Shown: one piece after another, positions 24,504 through 33,133 of the stretch
Position numbering within the stretch: position 1 is the first letter of the stretch
How the letters are laid out: each line of letters starts with the position of its first letter
NCBI GenBank assembly: GCA_030655075.1
Contig: JAURWE010000122.1
Span: 1-64,000 of the forward strand
DNA: 64,000 nucleotides
Reading direction: 5' to 3'
Source: Pararhizobium sp.
GTDB lineage: Bacteria > Pseudomonadota > Alphaproteobacteria > Rhizobiales > Rhizobiaceae
Made by a program: the position numbers and the translations under genes
Notes under the pieces: model-generated
What the model was told of the DNA's origin: nothing
The model's input: the letters and a program-made list of their open reading frames with translations, nothing else
Databases searched by the model: none

Positions 24504-26738
24504 ATGTTTGATCCGGACGACAAGAAACGCACACCGCGAGGGCGCTCCCTGCTGGACCTTGTTCCGGCACAGGGAGAAACGCGCCTTCGCGCTGCGGATC
24601 GTGCGGCGCAGCAGCATTCGCTTCTCGATCAGCTCGACGCCGTCAACACCTCGTCGCGGGCAGGAAGAGGCCCCAAGGTCTCTATCGGCACTGCACGCCA
24701 GCCTGTCGATCGGCAAGACGAGGCAGCAAGCAAGCCGGGAATAAGGGCCCGCCTGACGGACTGGATGTCCAATGCCACCGGCAATGAAATACGGCCGGCG
24801 CTTCAGCCAGGCACTCCAGTGCGTGAGGCGCGCCAGGCCACGGTTGCAAACGCCGTGTTGTCAACAGCAGGCGATGGCGGCTCCTCCGGCCAGGATCGTC
24901 CTTTGATCGATCTCGGCCTCGTCATCCAATCTGTCTGGCGTCTGCGTCTTCTCGTGGCGGTGCTGACGATTCTTGGCGCGGTCGCCGGTGTGATGATGGC
25001 GATGGGAACGCCGAACAAGTACATCTCCGAAAGCCGTCTCTATGCCGACCCGCGTGAGGTCCGCCTGACCGATTCCGATCTGTCCAGCCAGGCGCTATCG
25101 ACCGAGGCCATTCTCGCCATTATCGACAGCCAGATGCAGGTCCTGACCTCGGGCAAGGTGCTGGAAAAAGTCTCGTCCGAACTCGGTCTCGAGCGCGATC
25201 CGGAATTCAACGGCCGTAGCCCACCCACCGGTATCAGCGCAGGTCTGACCGTTCTTCGCGAAATCATTTTCGGACGCCGTGCCGCTGAGGCTCCCTCCGA
25301 CGACACGCAGTTCGTTCTTGAGCACCTGCGCGACGCAGTCAAGGTGTCGCGCGACGAGAAGACATTCGTCATCGCCCTCAGTGTTACCACGCGGGATGCA
25401 GCAAAATCGGCGCTGATCGCCAACAAGCTCGTTGCGACCTTCCTTGAAGAGGAAAGCGATGCGCAGTCCGGCTTCTTCAAGCGCACGACGACAGCGCTGG
25501 ATGGCCGCATTGCAGAGCTGCGCAAGGACTTGGATCTCGCCGAAACGGCGGTCGAGAAATACAAGGCCGACAATGACATCGTTGGCGCCTCGGGCAAACT
25601 CATTTCGGAAAACCAGCTGGTGACCCTGAACGATCAGGTGGGTGCTGCCGGAAACCGCGTCGCCGAAACCCGCGCCAAGGCCGATACGCTAGCCGGTGTC
25701 CGGCTGGATGACGTTCTGTCCGGAGCTTCGCCGGAAGATGTCAATTCGCCGACGCTGTCCGAACTGCGCAAGCAGTATGCGACGGCACGTGCCGAGTTCG
25801 GGTCCCTCTCCACCCGTCTTGGGCCCCGCCATCCCCAGCGCGTTGCGGCCGAACAGTCGCTGTCGACGATCCGCTCGGAAATCCAGAACGAGCTTCGCCG
25901 CATCGCTGCGTCGGCGCAGACCGAATTCCAGCGCGCCGTCGAAACGCAGGCCGATCTTGCACGCCAGCTTGCCGTTCAGAAGGCACGTCAGGTCAATTCA
26001 TCGACCGATTTCGTCAAGCTTCGCGAGCTTGAGCGGACAGCCACGGCAACACGGGTCATCTACGAATCTTTCCTGAAGCGTGCTCTCGAAACCGGTGAGG
26101 AGCAGAAGCTCACATCGCGCAATTTCCGCGTCATCTCGCAGGCGTCACCGGCCCTGCAGCCCAGCGGGGCCTCGCGCAAGGTCATCGCCATCGGCGGGAT
26201 GCTGGCCGGCCTGTTCGGTGGTATCGGCCTGGGTGTCCTCATCGGCGTATATCGCAGCCTCCTCGGCGCGTCGGCAGGCGGGCGGAGGCAGACGGATTTC
26301 GTCTATGACGATACACCGGATGATCGTCCTCCGAACGGCGGACCGCGTGGCACCCGGCGCGATGGGTACGATGACAGAAATGGCCATCCGGCAGGATCGG
26401 GCAACTGGCAGGGTCTGCCGTCCACCTACGGCGATGCCGGACCTGCCACCATCGGCATGCACTACAAGAATGAAAGCGGGTATCCCGGGTTGGATGATGG
26501 CGCACCGTCCCATGACGGACGGCCCGCAAGGGCACCGCATCTGCCGTTGGAAAGTGCCGACGACCGCCGCGCGCAGCATTCGGCGAGACACGTCTTGTAT
26601 GAGCGCGAGCAGACGCCTGCGGCTACGGCGCAGAGCTCTGATGGCATGCGCCGCGTGCACGACGACCTGAAGTCTCTACGCGCCCGCGTCGAGAGATACG
26701 CACTTCAAAACAAACGCACCAATTTTTCCGGTCGCTAA
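24504..26738 (+). CDS. Wzz/GumC-type polysaccharide co-polymerase without kinase domain
   Basis: A 744-residue chain-length determinant family protein. The order is: a long hydrophilic N-terminal part (1-145), transmembrane helix 1 (about 146-168), a large periplasmic coiled-coil region with the GNVR-like segment (about 170-555), transmembrane helix 2 (about 560-584) and a 160-residue cytoplasmic tail. The tail is rich in Gly, Pro, Arg, Asp and Tyr and has no Walker motif, so the BY-kinase domain of ExoP-type proteins is missing. ATG 24504 follows GCAGGACG. The flippase is divergent. It probably sets length or export of a surface polysaccharide; the cluster lacks a recognisable polymerase or outer-membrane exporter. 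Confidence 0.88.
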   Translation: MFDPDDKKRTPRGRSLLDLVPAQGETRLRAADRAAQQHSLLDQLDAVNTSSRAGRGPKVSIGTARQPVDRQDEAASKPGIRARLTDWMSNATGNEIRPALQPGTPVREARQATVANAVLSTAGDGGSSGQDRPLIDLGLVIQSVWRLRLLVAVLTILGAVAGVMMAMGTPNKYISESRLYADPREVRLTDSDLSSQALSTEAILAIIDSQMQVLTSGKVLEKVSSELGLERDPEFNGRSPPTGISAGLTVLREIIFGRRAAEAPSDDTQFVLEHLRDAVKVSRDEKTFVIALSVTTRDAAKSALIANKLVATFLEEESDAQSGFFKRTTTALDGRIAELRKDLDLAETAVEKYKADNDIVGASGKLISENQLVTLNDQVGAAGNRVAETRAKADTLAGVRLDDVLSGASPEDVNSPTLSELRKQYATARAEFGSLSTRLGPRHPQRVAAEQSLSTIRSEIQNELRRIAASAQTEFQRAVETQADLARQLAVQKARQVNSSTDFVKLRELERTATATRVIYESFLKRALETGEEQKLTSRNFRVISQASPALQPSGASRKVIAIGGMLAGLFGGIGLGVLIGVYRSLLGASAGGRRQTDFVYDDTPDDRPPNGGPRGTRRDGYDDRNGHPAGSGNWQGLPSTYGDAGPATIGMHYKNESGYPGLDDGAPSHDGRPARAPHLPLESADDRRAQHSARHVLYEREQTPAATAQSSDGMRRVHDDLKSLRARVERYALQNKRTNFSGR

Positions 26739-27025
26739 TGTAAGTCTTTCAGGCCTCAGGACTGGTTCGGGGCAAGATAAGCAAAGCAACAGTTGGGCAG
26801 ATCGTATTGCCTGTATATGTTTTTCATCCGCTGTGCTTTCGTCAAGCGGTGCGCTCTTTTTGCGCCGGCCGGAAGAAACAATATCTCTTGCAATTATGCG
26901 TTTGGGACAGCATAGGGCGCAGGCAAGCAATCGTGTGTTCTGCCGCCAACTAGACTGGCATGATTGCCCGTGCGTGCCGCTTTATAAGCGTGTCATGAAA
27001 CATGTGAAGCCTGGGAGGGACTGTC

Positions 27026-27925
27026 GTGACAACCATTATTGATGGCAAGCAGGTCGCTGCTTCCGTGATCGATGCCGTTAAGAGCGCGGCAGGCGCCCTG
27101 GAACGCGACGGCGGCGTCAAGACAGGTCTTGCCGTGGTCATCGTCGGCAACGATCCGGCAAGCCACGCCTATGTCTCGTCCAAGAGCCGCATGGCCAAGG
27201 AATGCGGTTTCACGTCGGTGCAGCACACGCTGCCTGAAGACACCAGCCAGGAGGACCTGGCATCCCTTGTCCAGACGCTGAACGCCGATCCGTCGATCCA
27301 CGGCATTCTGGTACAACTGCCACTGCCCAGGCCGCTGCATTCCGAACCGATCATCCAGTCCATCCTTCCCGAAAAGGATGTTGATGGCCTGCATGTCGTC
27401 AATGCCGGGAAACTCGCAACCGGCGATCTCGACGGCGGTCTGGTTTCCTGCACGCCCGCTGGTGCGATGGTTTTCGTGCGCCGCATCCACGGCGAGGATC
27501 TGTCCGGCCTGAATGCCGTTGTCATCGGCCGTTCCAATCTGTTCGGCAAGCCGATGTCGGCGCTGCTGCTGGCCGCCAACGCCACGGTCACGACCGCCCA
27601 TTCCCGCACAAAGGATCTGGCCGCCGTCTGCCGCACCGGCGATATTCTCGTGGCCGCCGTCGGCCGTCCCGAAATGGTCAAGGCGGACTGGGTCAAGCCG
27701 GGCGCCACCATCATTGATGTCGGCATCAACCGCATCGAGGCGCCGGAAAAGGGCGAAGGAAAATCGCGTCTCGTCGGCGATGTGGCCTTCGACGAATGCG
27801 CCAGGGTTGCCGGTGCCATCACCCCGGTTCCGGGCGGCGTCGGTCCGATGACGATTGCCATGTTGATGGCAAATACGGTGATCGCCGCCTATCGCAAGGC
27901 CGGAAAGACACCGCCAAAATTCTGA
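27026..27925 (+). CDS. folD: Bifunctional methylenetetrahydrofolate dehydrogenase / cyclohydrolase FolD
   Basis: FolD interconverts 5,10-methylene- and 10-formyl-tetrahydrofolate in one-carbon metabolism (cytoplasm). The 299-residue protein has the catalytic YVSSKSRMAKECG (Tyr and Lys), GILVQLPLPRPL, KDVDGLHVVNAGKL and the NADP site VVIGRSNLFGKPMSALLL, ending TPVPGGVGPMTIAMLMANT. GTG 27026 follows GGGAGG at a 7-base spacing. It is convergent with the LacI gene (3 bases apart). The 287 bases before it have no gene and should hold its promoter. Confidence 0.97.
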   Translation: MTTIIDGKQVAASVIDAVKSAAGALERDGGVKTGLAVVIVGNDPASHAYVSSKSRMAKECGFTSVQHTLPEDTSQEDLASLVQTLNADPSIHGILVQLPLPRPLHSEPIIQSILPEKDVDGLHVVNAGKLATGDLDGGLVSCTPAGAMVFVRRIHGEDLSGLNAVVIGRSNLFGKPMSALLLAANATVTTAHSRTKDLAAVCRTGDILVAAVGRPEMVKADWVKPGATIIDVGINRIEAPEKGEGKSRLVGDVAFDECARVAGAITPVPGGVGPMTIAMLMANTVIAAYRKAGKTPPKF

Positions 27926-27928
27926 TCT

Positions 27929-28984
27929 TCAGCCGGTGCGCGCAGACTTTTCCGGCGGCGCTGCTCCGGTGGAGGCGCGCACGATCAATTCCGCCTGCCA
28001 GAGTTCCTGCTCGGGGAAATCTCCCGCCTTCAGGATGCTGGAAATCAGCCGCTTTGCCACGCGGGCACCGGCTGCCCGTAAGGACGATCGCGTCGTTGTC
28101 AGCGGCACGGAAAAATTCTCCGGCCGCAGCATCGGCAACACGTCGTCATGGGCGATCAGCGAAATGTCGCTGCCGATTTTCAAGCCCGCCTGATTGATCG
28201 CCCGTACAGCGCCGAGCGCCAGCACGGTGCTGGAACAAAGCACGGCTGTCGGCGGCGCATCCATGTCCAGGAAACGCCGCATGCCCGTATAGCCATGTTC
28301 GTCGGTCATGACCGAGTGCTGGACGAAATCGTCGCGCAACACCAAGCCCTGTTCGGCCAGCGCCTGCTCGACACCCTTCTTGCGCCGGATTGCGTAGGCC
28401 AGATGCTCCGGCCCGTTGATCAGTGCCAGCCGCCGGTGTCCGAGCTGGATCAGAAGCCGCGCCGCGTCTTGAAAGGCGCCGGTATTGTTGATGTCGAGAA
28501 ACGGGTAGTCGGTGGCCACATCGATCGAGCGGCCGTGAACGACAAAGGGGATCGAAAGGGACTTCAGCACAGCGAGCCGCGTATCGCGGGCGCGCATGTA
28601 GGACATGAAGATCGCATCGACATTGCCACTGGCCGCCAGCCTGCGGAACGCGGCCTCCTCGTCGACGGCATCGGCATTGCTGGGACTGATCAGCAGGTGG
28701 AATTCGCGATTGGCTGCTTCTTCGGCGAGCCCGGTGAGGAATTCGCCGAAATGAACGTCCGAATGATAGCTCTCGCCGGTTGGCATGACGAGACCGATCG
28801 AACCCGCCCGGCCGGTTGCCAGCCGCTGGGCAGCACGGTTTGGCCGGTACCCTGTATCGCGCACGGCGTTCATGACACGCAGCCGGGTCTCGGCGTTCAC
28901 CTCCGGGTAGCCATTCAGCGCACGGCTCACCGTGGTCTGCGAAAGACCCAGAAGTTTCGATAGCTCCTTCAAATTCATGTTCAT
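27929..28984 (-). CDS. aglR: LacI-family repressor of the alpha-glucoside operon (AglR)
   Basis: A 351-residue LacI/GalR regulator. The helix-turn-helix and hinge are at residues 3-60 (LKELSKLLGLSQTTVSRALN; YRPNRAAQRLATGRAGSIG) and the periplasmic-binding-protein-like effector domain follows. Start 28984 has a second ATG two codons later. It is divergent from aglE, and the 285-bp gap contains two perfect TCAAAGCGCTTTGA palindromes, the expected operator form. In Sinorhizobium AglR represses aglEFGAK; the same is inferred here, with an alpha-glucoside as inducer. Confidence 0.9.
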   Translation of the reverse strand: MNMNLKELSKLLGLSQTTVSRALNGYPEVNAETRLRVMNAVRDTGYRPNRAAQRLATGRAGSIGLVMPTGESYHSDVHFGEFLTGLAEEAANREFHLLISPSNADAVDEEAAFRRLAASGNVDAIFMSYMRARDTRLAVLKSLSIPFVVHGRSIDVATDYPFLDINNTGAFQDAARLLIQLGHRRLALINGPEHLAYAIRRKKGVEQALAEQGLVLRDDFVQHSVMTDEHGYTGMRRFLDMDAPPTAVLCSSTVLALGAVRAINQAGLKIGSDISLIAHDDVLPMLRPENFSVPLTTTRSSLRAAGARVAKRLISSILKAGDFPEQELWQAELIVRASTGAAPPEKSARTG

Positions 28985-28996
28985 ACGGTTTCGGGC

Positions 28997-29010
28997 TCAA
29001 AGCGCTTTGA
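28997..29010. promoter_or_regulatory. LacI-type operator next to aglR
   Basis: TCAAAGCGCTTTGA is a perfect 14-bp palindrome with the central CG usual in LacI-family operators. It lies 12 bp before the aglR start, so it could allow autoregulation. The same 14 bp recur at 29193-29206. Confidence 0.78.
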
Positions 29011-29191
29011 TTTTTAGTCATACTTTTCAATAAAAATCGATGCTGTTACTTATCACCAGCTTTTCCATCGCAGAAGAAGAATTGCTGAATGTGCGCTGCA
29101 AATCGACGTTGCGCTGCACAAAATCGCTTTGTCAGGCCGTTCTCTTAAAAAAGCCTTGACTTATGTTCAGTCGCATTGTTTTTTGAGGGCA

Positions 29192-29207
29192 TTCAAAGCG
29201 CTTTGAA
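29192..29207. promoter_or_regulatory. LacI-type operator upstream of aglE
   Basis: TTCAAAGCGCTTTGAA is a perfect 16-bp palindrome, 63 bp before the aglE GTG. Its centre is 196 bp from that of the copy beside aglR, so a repression loop is possible. It overlaps the presumed aglE promoter region, just downstream of CTTGACTTATG at 29155-29165, which could be a -35 element. Confidence 0.82.
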
Positions 29208-29270
29208 TTTGAAGGCGTATTGCTATCGAACCGGCACCTATGTCCGGCTCAACTCTGGGAGGAGAGACAG

Positions 29271-30629
29271 GTGAAAAAAGCATTCCTATTGGGCGTGGCC
29301 GCCCTTGCGCTCGTTGCAGGTGCCGCCAGTGCCGCTGAACTGAAGTTCAAGCCCGGCGAAGATCCGAAGTTCAACTGGGCGAGCTTCGAGGAGTTCAAGG
29401 CTAAGAATGGTCAACAGGGCGGAAACCTGACGATCTTCGGTCCTTGGCGCGGCGACGACGAGCCGCTCATCCAGTCCGTGCTGGCCTACTTCACGGACGC
29501 GACCGGCATCTCGGTAAAATACTCCTCTTCGGAGAACTATGAGCAGCAAATCGTCATCGACACGCAGGCGGGCAGCCCGGCGGATGTCTCGATCCTGCCG
29601 CAGCCCGGTCTGATCGCCAATCTGGCCTCCAAGGGCTATCTGACGCCGCTTGGCGACGACACCAAGAAATGGCTGCTCGACAACTATGCCGCCGGCCAGT
29701 CCTGGGTCGACCTTTCGACCTACAAGGACAAGGACGGCAAGGACGAATTGTTTGCGTTCCCCTACAAGATCGACGTGAAGTCGCTGGTTTGGTACGTGCC
29801 GGAAAACTTCGAAGATGCCGGCTATGAAGTGCCCAAGACCATGGAAGAGCTGAAGGCGCTGACGGACAAGATCGTCGCCGACGGCGGCACGCCATGGTGC
29901 ATCGGCCTCGGTTCCGGCGGCGCGACCGGCTGGCCGGCAACGGACTGGGTGGAAGACATCCTGCTGCGCCAGCAGCCGGTGGAGGTCTACGACAAATGGG
30001 TGAAGAACGAAATTCCGTTCAGCGATCCGGCGATTGTCAGTGCGATCGATGAGTTTGGCTGGTTTGCCAAGAACGACAAGTTCGTGACAGGGGGTGCCGC
30101 CGCCGTAGCCGCAACCGACTTCCGCGACAGCCCGAGGGGCCTCTTCGTATCACCGCCGAAGTGCTACCTGCATCACCAGGCGTCGTTCATCCCGTCTTTC
30201 TTCCCGGCGGGCACTGTGGTCGGTGCAGACGCCGACTTCTTCTACATGCCGCCTTACGCTGATAAGCCGGATCTCGGAAATCCCGTTCTCGGCGCCGGCA
30301 CGCTGGCGATGATCACCAGGGATACGCCGGCGGCGCGGACCTTCATCGAGTTCCTCAAGACGCCGATCGCCCATGAGATCTGGATGGCACAGGCAAGTTT
30401 CCTGACGCCACTCAAGAGCGCCAACCAGGAAGCCTACGCCAATGCTCCGATGAAGAAGCAGGGTGGAATTCTGATCAACGCCACGACCTTCCGCTTCGAC
30501 GGTTCCGACCTGATGCCGGGCAAGATCGGTGCCGGTGCATTCTGGACCGCCATGATCGACTACGTCGGCGGCAAGTCCAGCGCGGACGTCACCGCAAGTG
30601 TCCAGAAGTCCTGGGACTCCATCAAGTAA
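29271..30629 (+). CDS. aglE: Alpha-glucoside ABC transporter, substrate-binding protein AglE
   Basis: A 452-residue periplasmic binding protein of the alpha-glucoside importer (maltose, sucrose, trehalose and related sugars). The signal peptide is VKKAFLLGVAALALVAGAASA (21 residues; write-up of the first 20 is exact to AAS) with cleavage before AELKF. Family features include GNLTIFGPWRGDDE, AGSPADVSILPQPG and WPATDWVEDILL. GTG 29271 follows GGGAGGAGAG; a longer frame from 29220 has no signal sequence at its N-terminus. It is the first gene of aglEFGAK. A hairpin after its stop probably protects or separates the abundant aglE message. Confidence 0.93.
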   Translation: MKKAFLLGVAALALVAGAASAAELKFKPGEDPKFNWASFEEFKAKNGQQGGNLTIFGPWRGDDEPLIQSVLAYFTDATGISVKYSSSENYEQQIVIDTQAGSPADVSILPQPGLIANLASKGYLTPLGDDTKKWLLDNYAAGQSWVDLSTYKDKDGKDELFAFPYKIDVKSLVWYVPENFEDAGYEVPKTMEELKALTDKIVADGGTPWCIGLGSGGATGWPATDWVEDILLRQQPVEVYDKWVKNEIPFSDPAIVSAIDEFGWFAKNDKFVTGGAAAVAATDFRDSPRGLFVSPPKCYLHHQASFIPSFFPAGTVVGADADFFYMPPYADKPDLGNPVLGAGTLAMITRDTPAARTFIEFLKTPIAHEIWMAQASFLTPLKSANQEAYANAPMKKQGGILINATTFRFDGSDLMPGKIGAGAFWTAMIDYVGGKSSADVTASVQKSWDSIK

Positions 30630-30645
30630 GGCATCACAGCAGGCG

Positions 30646-30670
30646 ATCAGGCGGCAATCTGCCGCCTGAT
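30646..30670 (+). terminator. Intercistronic hairpin after aglE
   Basis: ATCAGGCGGCA (30646-30656) and TGCCGCCTGAT (30660-30670) form an 11-bp perfect stem with a 3-nt loop. There is no T-tract, so it is more likely an mRNA-stabilising hairpin than a full terminator, allowing more AglE than permease. This is the usual arrangement in binding-protein operons. Confidence 0.6.
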
Positions 30671-30882
30671 ACCTCGGGCCTTGGGGTGCACCGGAAGCCG
30701 TGCGCTTCTGGGCCCCGCTTTTAAGCAGACATCAAGCCGATACCAGCCGATCCGCAAGGACGGCCAAACGTGAGGCTGTGTCCGTCAATGTCGTGTCGAG
30801 CCTGAGCCGGGAACCATTGGTTGTTTCCAGTCTGGCGACAAGAACGGTGAAAGTCCGTGCATTCCTGGGGGAGGAAGGTGCC

Positions 30883-31893
30883 ATGCAGCAGCTGATATTT
30901 GCCATTTTGACGATGGTGGGGGGCGTTCTCGCCTGTGCCGCCTATTTCTACGGGACCAATTTTCTGCTGGATTCCATCTTCCCGTCCAAGGGCAAGCTTG
31001 GTCCGGTCGCATCCAAGAACCTCAGGATCACCAACGCCATCCGGCCCTGGCTCTTCCTGTTTCCTGCCTTGCTCACGCTTACGGTCTATTTGATCTATCC
31101 GGTCATCGAATCCGTCCGGCTCGCCTTTCATGACAAGACGGGCAACGACTTTGTCGGGCTGAGCAATTTCGTCTGGATGTTCAACGACTCCGAATTCCGC
31201 CAGTCGATCTTCAACAATTTTCTCTGGCTTCTTGTCGTTCCGGCGCTGGCGACCTTCTTCGGGTTGATCATCGCCGCGCTTACGGACCGTATCGCGTGGG
31301 GCAACATTGCCAAGACGCTGATCTTCATGCCGATGGCCATCTCCTTCGTCGGCGCGGCCGTCATCTGGAAGTTCATCTACGACTACCGGGCCGAGGGAAC
31401 CGAGCAGATCGGTCTGCTCAATGCCATCGTCGTCGCCTTCGGCGGATCGCCGGAAGCCTGGGTCACGCTGCCCTTCTGGAACAATTTTTTCCTCATGGTC
31501 ATTCTGGTCTGGATCCAGACCGGCTTTGCCATGGTCATCCTGTCGGCGGCCCTTCGCGGCATTCCGGAAGAGACGGTCGAGGCGGCCGTGATCGACGGCG
31601 CCAACGGCTTCCAGATCTTCTTCAAGATCATGATCCCGCAGATCTGGGGCACGATCGCCGTCGTTTGGACGACGATCACCATCACGGTTCTCAAGGTCTT
31701 CGATATCGTTCTGGCGATGACCAACGGGCAATGGCAAAGCCAGGTCCTGGCCAATCTGATGTTCGACTGGATGTTCCGCGGCGGCGGCGACTTCGGCCGC
31801 GGCGCGGCGATCGCGCTGGTCATCATGGTTCTGGTCGTGCCGATCATGATCTGGAACATCCGCAATGCGACCAAGGAAATGGAGGGTCACTGA
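30883..31893 (+). CDS. aglF: Alpha-glucoside ABC transporter permease AglF
   Basis: A 336-residue MalF-type permease. It has about seven membrane helices, and the EAA loop reads EETVEAAVIDGANGFQIFFKIMIPQ near residue 230. ATG 30883 follows GGGGGAGGAAGG; an upstream ATG at 30700 would add 61 unlikely residues. It precedes aglG by one base. It forms the membrane channel with AglG and is energised by AglK. Confidence 0.92.
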   Translation: MQQLIFAILTMVGGVLACAAYFYGTNFLLDSIFPSKGKLGPVASKNLRITNAIRPWLFLFPALLTLTVYLIYPVIESVRLAFHDKTGNDFVGLSNFVWMFNDSEFRQSIFNNFLWLLVVPALATFFGLIIAALTDRIAWGNIAKTLIFMPMAISFVGAAVIWKFIYDYRAEGTEQIGLLNAIVVAFGGSPEAWVTLPFWNNFFLMVILVWIQTGFAMVILSAALRGIPEETVEAAVIDGANGFQIFFKIMIPQIWGTIAVVWTTITITVLKVFDIVLAMTNGQWQSQVLANLMFDWMFRGGGDFGRGAAIALVIMVLVVPIMIWNIRNATKEMEGH

Positions 31894-31894
31894 C

Positions 31895-33034
31895 ATGATT
31901 ACATCTGGCCGCTCGCCCCTCACATGGGCAGTCCATCTCTCCGTCATCCTTCTGGTCGTTCTCTGGACCCTGCCGACAGCCGGCCTGTTGATCTCGTCCC
32001 TGCGTGACAGAAATCAGCTGGCAGTCTCCGGCTGGTGGACCTCTCTCTCGGCGTCGACGCAGAACGTCGTGTTCCGCGCACCGGGCGGCGACACCCAGGT
32101 CGAGAAGGACGGCAAGTTCGTCATTTCGGGCAATGTCCTCGACGGCGGTGCCGGCGAAGTCGCAGCCTTCGGCTCGTCTAGCCTCAAGCCCGGCGATTTC
32201 GAGCCGGGCCAGACGGCCGAACTCAACGGCGGCGAAAAGCTGACCGTGCAGGCCGACGGTGCCTTCGAGATCGTCTCCGATACGACGCTTGCCGGCAAAC
32301 GCGGCCAGCGCATCTTCTATCAGGCAACGGTCCCATCGCGCTTCACCTTCGACAATTACCGCGAAGTCTTCAATGCGGCGGGCATCGCCTCGTCCTTCGT
32401 CAACTCGCTGACGGTCGCCATTCCCTCGACGATCATCCCGATCCTCGTGGCCGCTTTTGCCGCCTATGCGCTTGCCTGGATGAAGTTTCCCGGTCGGGCA
32501 ATCCTCATCGCCGTCGTCGTCGGCCTTCTGGTCGTGCCGCTGCAGATGTCGCTGATCCCGCTTCTGAAGCTCTACAACGGTGTCGGGGCCTTCTTCGGCG
32601 TGCCTGCCAAGACCTATGTCGGCATATGGCTGGCCCATATGGGCTTCGGTCTGCCGCTGGCGATCTATCTTCTGCGCAACTACATGGTCGGCCTGCCGCG
32701 CGAGATCATGGAATCCGCCCGCGTCGATGGCGCCAGCGACTTCGATATCTTCGTCAAGATCATCCTGCCGCTGTCGTTTCCGGCACTCGCCTCGTTTGCC
32801 ATCTTCCAGTTCCTCTGGACCTGGAACGACCTTCTGGTCGCCATGGTATTCCTCGGTGCCGGCAATGACGAACTGGTTCTGACCGGCCGCCTCGTCAACC
32901 TGCTCGGCTCTCGCGGTGGCAACTGGGAAATCCTGACGGCCTCAGCCTTCGTTACGATCATCGTGCCGCTGATCGTCTTCTTCAGTCTCCAGCGCTTCCT
33001 CGTGCGCGGCCTTCTGGCCGGCTCGGTGAAATAA
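31895..33034 (+). CDS. aglG: Alpha-glucoside ABC transporter permease AglG
   Basis: A 379-residue MalG-type permease. The first helix is at about 8-32 and the rest of the channel starts near 150 (FTFDNYREVFNAAGI). Between them lies an inserted, probably periplasmic, beta-rich segment of about 100 residues (VVFRAPGGDTQVEKDGKFV; FEPGQTAELNGGEKLTVQ). The EAA loop is REIMESARVDGASDFDIFVKIILP. ATG 31895 follows GGAGGG and starts one base past the aglF stop. MalF has a comparable periplasmic loop that contacts the binding protein; the same role here is inference. Confidence 0.92.
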   Translation: MITSGRSPLTWAVHLSVILLVVLWTLPTAGLLISSLRDRNQLAVSGWWTSLSASTQNVVFRAPGGDTQVEKDGKFVISGNVLDGGAGEVAAFGSSSLKPGDFEPGQTAELNGGEKLTVQADGAFEIVSDTTLAGKRGQRIFYQATVPSRFTFDNYREVFNAAGIASSFVNSLTVAIPSTIIPILVAAFAAYALAWMKFPGRAILIAVVVGLLVVPLQMSLIPLLKLYNGVGAFFGVPAKTYVGIWLAHMGFGLPLAIYLLRNYMVGLPREIMESARVDGASDFDIFVKIILPLSFPALASFAIFQFLWTWNDLLVAMVFLGAGNDELVLTGRLVNLLGSRGGNWEILTASAFVTIIVPLIVFFSLQRFLVRGLLAGSVK

Positions 33035-33133
33035 TCGCGCGGCAATCCGGATGTGGTCTGCGCATCCGGATTGCCGCCCGTGACCTATACGGTTTTCAAA
33101 GCTCCGATACCAACCAACAAACGAGACCCGACA

